Origin: Klebsiella terrigena
Lineage (GTDB): Bacteria; Pseudomonadota; Gammaproteobacteria; Enterobacterales; Enterobacteriaceae
NCBI RefSeq assembly: GCF_006539725.1
Contig: NZ_BJNO01000029.1
Location: 1 to 54,707 of the forward strand
DNA length: 54,707 bases
Reading direction: 5' to 3'
Every line of letters starts with the position of its first letter. Positions within the stretch are counted from its first letter, which is position 1. Below are positions 49,894 to 54,707 of the stretch, in pieces. The notes beneath the pieces were generated by a model that made no database searches, had not been told where the DNA came from, and worked only from the letters and a program-made list of their open reading frames with translations. Made by a program: the position numbers and the translations under genes.

Positions 49894-50835
49894 ATGTTAG
49901 ACAAAGTTTTGAAAATTGCCACAAGGCAAAGCCCACTTGCGCTATGGCAGGCGCATTATGTGAAAGAGCGCCTTGAGTCCTGCCATCCGCAGCTCAAGGT
50001 TGAACTGGTGCCAATGGTCACTCGCGGCGACGTGCTCCTTGATACACCCCTCGCAAAAGTGGGTGGCAAGGGCCTGTTTGTCAAAGAGTTAGAGCTTGCC
50101 ATTATGGAAGGGCGCGCCGATATCGCCGTCCATTCTATGAAGGATGTTCCCGTCGAGTTTCCCGAGGGCCTCGGGCTGGTAACGATTTGTGAGCGAGAAG
50201 ATCCGCGCGACGCTTTTGTCTCAAATCACTATGCCTCTATTGACGCGTTGCCTCAGGGCAGCATCGTTGGCACATCAAGTTTACGCCGCCAGTGTCAACT
50301 GGCCGCACGGCGCCCGGATCTGCAGATTCGTTCCCTGCGCGGTAACGTCGGTACCCGTTTGGGCAAACTGGATAGCGGTGAGTATGACGCGATTATTCTC
50401 GCCGCGGCGGGGCTGCTACGCCTCGGGCTCGAAGCGCGTATTCGCCAGCCGTTAAGCCCAGAACAATCTCTCCCCGCCGTCGGGCAGGGCGCAGTCGGCA
50501 TTGAGTGCCGCCTTGACGACGAGTGGACGCAGGCGCTGCTGGCGCCGCTGAACCATACGCCAACGGCGATACGGGTTCGCGCCGAGCGGGCGATGAACAC
50601 CCGCCTTGAGGGCGGCTGTCAGGTGCCGATCGGCAGCTACGCCGAGCTTATTGACGGCGAGCTGTGGCTACGCGCGCTAGTCGGCGCGCCGGACGGTTCA
50701 CAGCTGGTTCACGGCGAACGCCGCGGGCGCCCTGAAGACGCCGAGCGCCTTGGCGTCTCTCTGGCGGAAGAGCTGCTGGATAACGGTGCCCGGGAGATCC
50801 TGACCGCCGTTTATGCTGGAGAAGCACCACGATGA
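49894..50835 (+). CDS. hemC: Porphobilinogen deaminase
   Basis: Polymerises four porphobilinogens to hydroxymethylbilane in haem synthesis. The 313 residues equal E. coli. The dipyrromethane-carrying Cys242 is in [14 protein letters not shown]; substrate-binding segments are [26 protein letters not shown] and [11 protein letters not shown]. The start [20 protein letters not shown] at 49894 matches the family. It overlaps hemD by four bases and heads the hemCDXY operon; divergent from cyaA. Confidence 0.98.
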   Translation: MLDKVLKIATRQSPLALWQAHYVKERLESCHPQLKVELVPMVTRGDVLLDTPLAKVGGKGLFVKELELAIMEGRADIAVHSMKDVPVEFPEGLGLVTICEREDPRDAFVSNHYASIDALPQGSIVGTSSLRRQCQLAARRPDLQIRSLRGNVGTRLGKLDSGEYDAIILAAAGLLRLGLEARIRQPLSPEQSLPAVGQGAVGIECRLDDEWTQALLAPLNHTPTAIRVRAERAMNTRLEGGCQVPIGSYAELIDGELWLRALVGAPDGSQLVHGERRGRPEDAERLGVSLAEELLDNGAREILTAVYAGEAPR

Positions 50836-51572
50836 GTATCCTGGTCACCCGTCCGCTGCCGCAGGGCGAAGAGCTGGTCAGCCGCCTGCGCGGGCTGGGA
50901 CGCGTGGCCTGGAGCTTTCCACTGATTGAATTTACGCCCGGCCGCGAGCTGCACACGCTCGGCGACCGGCTGGCGGCCCTCTCCGCGGGCGATCTATTGT
51001 TCGCCCTCTCGCAGCACGCCGTGGAGTTTGCCCACGCTCACCTGCAGCAGCAGGGCCTGCGCTGGCCGCTGGCTCCCGGCTATTTTGCCATTGGCCGCAC
51101 CACGGCGCTGACCCTGCATAAGGTCAGCAGCCAGAATATTCGCTACCCATTAGATCGGGAAATCAGCGAAGTCTTGCTACAATTACCTGAATTACAAAAC
51201 ATTGCTGGTAAGAAGGCCCTCCTGCTTCGCGGCAACGGCGGCCGGGAATTACTCGGCGAAACGCTCCGCGAGCGCGGCGCTGATGTCACTTTTTGTGAGT
51301 GCTATCAACGTTGTGCAAAGCATTATGATGGTGCAGAAGAAGCAATGCGCTGGCAGTCTCGCGGCGTCTCCACGCTGGTCGTCACCAGCGGTGAGATGCT
51401 GCAACAGCTTTGGACGCTGATCCCGCAATGGTATCGAGAACGGTGGCTCCTCCGCTGTCGCATTTTAGTTGTCAGCGAGCGCCTGGCCCAGCAGGCACGG
51501 GAATTGGGCTGGCAGGATATCCAGGTTGCCGAAAGCGCCGACAACGATACGCTGCTACGCGCATTACAATAA
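50832..51572 (+). CDS. hemD: Uroporphyrinogen-III synthase
   Basis: Cyclises hydroxymethylbilane with inversion of ring D. The 246 residues equal E. coli. The family is poorly conserved; recognised segments are [20 protein letters not shown] at the start, [24 protein letters not shown] and [13 protein letters not shown]. It overlaps hemC by four bases and is followed by hemX 21 bases later. Confidence 0.95.
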   Translation: MSILVTRPLPQGEELVSRLRGLGRVAWSFPLIEFTPGRELHTLGDRLAALSAGDLLFALSQHAVEFAHAHLQQQGLRWPLAPGYFAIGRTTALTLHKVSSQNIRYPLDREISEVLLQLPELQNIAGKKALLLRGNGGRELLGETLRERGADVTFCECYQRCAKHYDGAEEAMRWQSRGVSTLVVTSGEMLQQLWTLIPQWYRERWLLRCRILVVSERLAQQARELGWQDIQVAESADNDTLLRALQ

Positions 51573-51593
51573 CTCTCAACATTGGAAGCCATA

Positions 51594-52781
51594 ATGACGG
51601 AACAACAAAATCAATCCGCCGTGGTTGAAGAGACCAGGGAGGCCGTGGAAAAGACGCCACAGCCAGAGAAAACCGGGAAGGAAAAGGGCGGGAATAAAAC
51701 CAGTCTTGTTTTGAGCGCGGTCGCTATCGCTATTGCCCTCGCCGCCGGCGTGGGTCTGTACAGCGTGCACAAGCAGCAGCTATCCCGACAGAACGCGGCC
51801 AGCTCAGCATTAGCCGCGCAGATTGCGGCCCTGCAGAAATCGCAGGAAGGCCAAAAAACCGAACTCGAAGGCATCATCAGGCAGCAGGCTGACCAGCTGA
51901 CCGCAGCCAAAAGTCAGCAGGATGCGCTGGCGAAGCAGCTGGAAGAAGTGCAGCAGAAAGTGGCCGTTATCTCCGGCAGCGACGCTAAAACCTGGCTGCT
52001 GGCGCAGGCTGATTTCCTGGTGAAAGTTGCCGGACGCAAGCTGTGGAGCGATCAGGACGTCACCACCGCCGCCGCGCTGCTCAAAAGCGCCGATGCCAGC
52101 CTCGCCGACATGAACGACCCCAGCCTGATTGGCGCCCGCCGCGCCATCACCGACGATATCGCCTCGCTCTCGGCGGTAAGCCAGGTCGACTACGACGGCA
52201 TCATTCTCAAAGTGAATCAGCTCGCTAATCAGATAGACAATCTGCGTCTGGCGGATAATAACGACGACGACTCCCCGATGGATTCCGACAGCGAAGAGCT
52301 GTCCAGCTCAATCGGCGAGTGGCGCATTAACCTGCAGAAGAGCTGGCAGAGCTTTATGGACAGCTTTATCACCATCCGCCGCCGCGATGAAACGGCAGTG
52401 CCGCTGCTGGCGCCAAACCAGGACGTCTACCTGCGCGAGAATATTCGCTCCCGCCTGCTGGTCGCCGCGCAGGCGGTTCCGCGCCACCAGGAAGAGACGT
52501 ACAAGCAGGCTCTGGAAAACGTATCGACCTGGGTTCGCGCCTATTACGATACTGACGATGCCACCACCAAAGCCTTCCTTGAGGAAGTCGATAAGCTGAG
52601 CCAGCAGAGCATCACCATGAGCGTACCGGAAAATCTGCAGAGTCAGGCCATACTCGAGAAGCTGATGCAGACGCGAGTGCGTAACCTGATGGCACAACCC
52701 GCCGTCGCGCAGAGCGGTGCTCCGGCTCCCGCCCCGACGCCAGCCGTGCCGGCACCAGCCCCTGCGCCACAAGGAGAGTAA
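51594..52781 (+). CDS. hemX: HemX (uroporphyrinogen-III C-methyltransferase-like membrane protein)
   Basis: Inner-membrane protein in the hemCDXY operon; despite the old methyltransferase annotation its role is unproven. About 395 residues. An N-terminal cytoplasmic stretch is followed by one membrane helix (about residues 40-62), a coiled coil (QSQ- and [14 protein letters not shown] repeats to about 130) and a periplasmic domain. The tail is an Ala-Pro repeat ([16 protein letters not shown]). The ATG at 51594 with GGAAG upstream is chosen over a TTG four codons earlier. Confidence 0.93.
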   Translation: MTEQQNQSAVVEETREAVEKTPQPEKTGKEKGGNKTSLVLSAVAIAIALAAGVGLYSVHKQQLSRQNAASSALAAQIAALQKSQEGQKTELEGIIRQQADQLTAAKSQQDALAKQLEEVQQKVAVISGSDAKTWLLAQADFLVKVAGRKLWSDQDVTTAAALLKSADASLADMNDPSLIGARRAITDDIASLSAVSQVDYDGIILKVNQLANQIDNLRLADNNDDDSPMDSDSEELSSSIGEWRINLQKSWQSFMDSFITIRRRDETAVPLLAPNQDVYLRENIRSRLLVAAQAVPRHQEETYKQALENVSTWVRAYYDTDDATTKAFLEEVDKLSQQSITMSVPENLQSQAILEKLMQTRVRNLMAQPAVAQSGAPAPAPTPAVPAPAPAPQGE

Positions 52782-52784
52782 CGC

Positions 52785-53981
52785 ATGTTGAAAATTCTCT
52801 TACTCTTCGCACTGCTGATCGCCGGGATCGTTATCGGTCCGATCATTTCTGGCCATCAGGGCTACGTGCTGATCCAAACCGATAACTACAACATTGAAAC
52901 CAGCGTCACCGGTCTGGCGATCGTACTGATCCTCACAATGGTGGTGCTGTTTGCCATCGAATGGCTGCTGCGGCGTATTTTTCGCACCAGCGCCCATACT
53001 CGCGGCTGGTTCGTAGGACGTAAACGCCGCCGCGCGCGCAAGCAAACCGAGCAGGCGCTGCTAAAACTGGCGGAAGGCGACTATCAGCAGGTTGAAAAGC
53101 TGATGGCCAAAAATGCCGATCATGCCGAGCAGCCGGTGGTTAACTATCTCCTGGCGGCGGAAGCGGCCCAGCAGCGCGGCGATGAAGCCCGCGCCAATCA
53201 GCATCTTGAGCGCGCAACGGAGCTCGCCGGTGACGATCTGATCCCGGTAGAGATTGCCCGCGTGCGCCTGCAGCTGGCGCGCAATGAAAATCATGCGGCG
53301 CGCCACGGTATTGATAAGCTGCTGGAAATCACTCCCCGCCATCCTGAAGTCCTGCGTCTCGCGGAGCAGGCCTACACCCGCACCGGCGCCTGGCACTCGC
53401 TGCTGGACATCATCCCGTCGATGGCCAAAGCCAACGTCAGCGATGAAGAGCATCGCGCCGCGCTGGAGCAGCAGGCGTGGATTGGATTAATGGATAAGAC
53501 GCTGGCCGATCGGGGCAGCGAAGGCCTGCGCGAATGGTGGAAAAACCAAAGCCGCAAAACGCGTGGCCAGGTCGCGCTGCAGGTGGCGATGGCCAATCTG
53601 CTCATCGAGAGCGATGACCACGATACCGCGCAGCAGATTATTATCGACGGTCTGAAAAAGCAGTATGACGATCGCCTGGTGATGCTTATCCCGCGCCTGA
53701 AGACCAACAATCCGGAACAGCTGGAAAAAGTGCTGCGCCAGCAGATCAAAGCCGTCGGCGATCGTCCGCTGCTGTGGAGTACGCTGGGGCAATCGCTGAT
53801 GCGTCATGGCGAATGGCAGGAAGCCAGCATCGCGTTCCGCGCCGCCCTGAAGCAGCGCCCGGATGCGTTTGACTACGCCTGGCTGGCCGATACGCTCGAC
53901 CGGCTGCACCAGCCGGAAGAGGCCGCCACTCTGCGCCGCGATGGCCTGCTGCTAACCCTGCAGAACAATACGCCGCAGTAG
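52785..53981 (+). CDS. hemY: HemY, TPR-containing inner-membrane protein
   Basis: A 398-residue protein of the haem operon with two N-terminal membrane helices (LKILLLFALLIAGIVIG and LAIVLILTMVVLFAIEWLL) and a cytoplasmic tetratricopeptide region from about residue 85 to the end. It is not the oxygen-dependent oxidase of the same name in other bacteria. Function is unclear; suggested as an assembly factor. It follows hemX by three bases and is ended by a hairpin at 53992. Confidence 0.94.
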   Translation: MLKILLLFALLIAGIVIGPIISGHQGYVLIQTDNYNIETSVTGLAIVLILTMVVLFAIEWLLRRIFRTSAHTRGWFVGRKRRRARKQTEQALLKLAEGDYQQVEKLMAKNADHAEQPVVNYLLAAEAAQQRGDEARANQHLERATELAGDDLIPVEIARVRLQLARNENHAARHGIDKLLEITPRHPEVLRLAEQAYTRTGAWHSLLDIIPSMAKANVSDEEHRAALEQQAWIGLMDKTLADRGSEGLREWWKNQSRKTRGQVALQVAMANLLIESDDHDTAQQIIIDGLKKQYDDRLVMLIPRLKTNNPEQLEKVLRQQIKAVGDRPLLWSTLGQSLMRHGEWQEASIAFRAALKQRPDAFDYAWLADTLDRLHQPEEAATLRRDGLLLTLQNNTPQ

Positions 53982-53991
53982 CCGTCCCTGC

Positions 53992-54030
53992 CGCTGTCGC
54001 CTCATCCGGGGCGACAGCGCTCTTCTCTCT
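53992..54030 (+). terminator. Probable hemCDXY terminator
   Basis: CGCTGTCGCC / GGCGACAGCG is a ten-base perfect stem with an eight-base loop, 10 bases behind the hemY stop, followed by the pyrimidine run CTCTTCTCTCT. Confidence 0.7.
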
Positions 54031-54083
54031 GCACGCCGCCTTCTCCGTTTATCCCCTGCCCTTTTCTTACCAGCCCCTGAAAG

Positions 54084-54297
54084 AAAAAAACGCCCGCACT
54101 GATAATCAGGGCGGGCGTTAAAACAGGTCTGTTTGACAACAAATTGGGTGCTTCACTCAACGTCGTGTCCATGGTGTTTGATGAGACCAGATAATGGCGA
54201 CATCTGTCAGTGGACGATAAGCACCGTAAACGGCTCTGCGTCATTCCTGAGTTTATGAGGCCCTAAGGCGAACATAAGAGATGGAATGAGCATCTAC
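54084..54297 (-). ncRNA. glmZ: Small RNA GlmZ
   Basis: The minus strand begins GTAGATGCTCATTCCATCTC and continues with GGAATGACGCAGAGCCGTTT, CGTCCACTGACAGATGTCGC, ACCATGGACACGACGTTGAG and TGAAGCACCCAATTTGTTGT, in the order of E. coli GlmZ (about 207 bases). It ends in the terminator AACGCCCGC..GCGGGCGTT with seven T at 54090-54084. GlmZ activates glmS translation with Hfq and is cut by RNase E guided by RapZ. GATAAT at 54309-54304 is well placed as a sigma70 -10. Location beside hemY is that of E. coli. Confidence 0.95.
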
Positions 54298-54443
54298 CCG
54301 TTTATTATCGCACAGGTTCTGTGGAGATGACATCTCCCCTGAGGGTGAATTGGGAGTTTTCTGGACAAATAATAGTGGTAGAAGCAGGGAGGTTTTATTT
54401 TTTAAATCAGGGAGATACGAGGATTTTTTGCGATATCAGAAAA

Positions 54444-54468
54444 CAAAAAACCCCGCCGAAGCGGGGTT
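54444..54468 (-). terminator. Terminator of the tRNA operon
   Basis: AACCCCGC / GCGGGGTT stem with a four-base loop, followed by TTTTTTG on the minus strand, directly behind the proline tRNA gene. Confidence 0.9.
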
Positions 54469-54474
54469 CAAAAT

Positions 54475-54551
54475 TGGTCGGCGAGAGAGGATTCGAACCT
54501 CCGACCCACTGGTCCCAAACCAGTTGCGCTACCAAGCTGCGCTACTCGCCG
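54475..54551 (-). tRNA. proM: tRNA-Pro (UGG)
   Basis: A 77-base cloverleaf with encoded CCA. The acceptor pairs CGGCGAG with CTCTCGCCG; the anticodon arm CTGGTTTGGGACCAG holds TGG and the T arm reads GGAGGTTCGAATCCTCT. Matches E. coli proM. It is the last gene of the argX-hisR-leuT-proM operon in E. coli order. Confidence 0.97.
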
Positions 54552-54593
54552 ATATACTGCTTTTTGAATTTTTAGTTCAATTCTTTAAAGTCG

Positions 54594-54679
54594 TGGTGCG
54601 AGGGGGGGGACTCGAACCCCCACATCCTAAGGACACTAACACCTGAAGCTAGCGCGTCTACCAATTCCGCCACCTTCGC
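54594..54679 (-). tRNA. leuT: tRNA-Leu (CAG)
   Basis: A class II tRNA gene of 86 bases with encoded CCA. It begins GCGAAGGTGGCGGAATTGGT; the anticodon arm CTAGCTTCAGGTGTTAG carries CAG, and there is a long variable arm (TGTCCTTAGGATG) and a GGGGGTTCGAGTCCCCC T arm. It lies 42 bases upstream of proM. Further genes of the operon (hisR, argX) would lie beyond the window. Confidence 0.97.
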
Positions 54680-54707
54680 ACAGTGCGAGCGATATCTACG
54701 TGGATGA

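Noticed and set aside
49854-49976. Upstream ORF beginning at the ATGTTAG repeat and overlapping hemC out of frame
   Set aside because: No ribosome site, and most of its length is explained by the hemC coding sequence in another frame.
54002-54244. 80-codon minus-strand frame
   Set aside because: It coincides with the GlmZ RNA and its terminator, which explain the conservation; the peptide looks random.
54475-54679. tRNA genes as an integration site for an island in the window
   Set aside because: No integrase or repeat of a tRNA 3' end was found near the accessory operon, which lies 30 kb away.

Overview
The window is enterobacterial chromosome. The order hemG-trkH-yigZ-pepQ / fadBA / fre-ubiD / rfaH / tatD-tatABC-ubiBJE-rmuC-udp-dlhH / metE-metR-yigM-yigL-pldB-rhtB-rhtC-recQ-pldA-yigI-rarD / corA-uvrD-yigB-xerC-yigA-dapF-lptM / cyaY-cyaA / hemCDXY / glmZ / proM-leuT tRNAs is the Escherichia coli 84-87 min block, with proteins close to E. 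coli in length and motifs. The GC-rich coding style, ERIC and REP-like repeats and the absence of aslB-aslA next to the tRNAs suggest a Klebsiella, Raoultella or Enterobacter relative; genus cannot be fixed from sequence alone.

Layout. 1-10.7 kb: haem, K+ uptake, peptidase, fatty-acid oxidation (FadR operator in front of fadB), flavin reductase, ubiquinone decarboxylase and the antiterminator RfaH. 10.7-18.7 kb: Tat export, ubiquinone accessory genes and uridine phosphorylase with paired CRP sites. 18.9-26 kb: dienelactone hydrolase, then an accessory insertion of six co-directional genes between dlhH and metE: PTS EIIBC, Cys-type sulfatase, GntR/UTRA regulator, two DUF202 membrane proteins, and a radical-SAM sulfatase maturase with a SEC-C tail. 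26-38 kb: methionine synthesis and its regulator, biotin importer, phospholipases, amino-acid exporters, RecQ. 38-46 kb: a periplasmic endonuclease/exonuclease/phosphatase-family protein where E. coli carries yigF/yigG, CorA with a leader that appears to encode a short peptide (corL-like), SOS-controlled uvrD, and the dapF-yigA-xerC-yigB operon. 46-54.7 kb: frataxin, adenylate cyclase, haem genes, the sRNA GlmZ and two tRNAs.

The most interesting part is the 19.8-25.9 kb operon. Its control region has a CRP-like site centred at -41.5 from a good -10 hexamer, and a 14-bp perfect palindrome covering that hexamer. This reads as a catabolite-controlled, GntR-repressed system that imports a sugar, probably sulfated, by PTS and desulfates it in the cytoplasm. 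The substrate is unknown. Other points worth checking are a long palindromic repeat that supplies the pldB stop codon, the corA leader, a possible switch hairpin at the hemC start, and a 40-residue small ORF behind the maturase gene.
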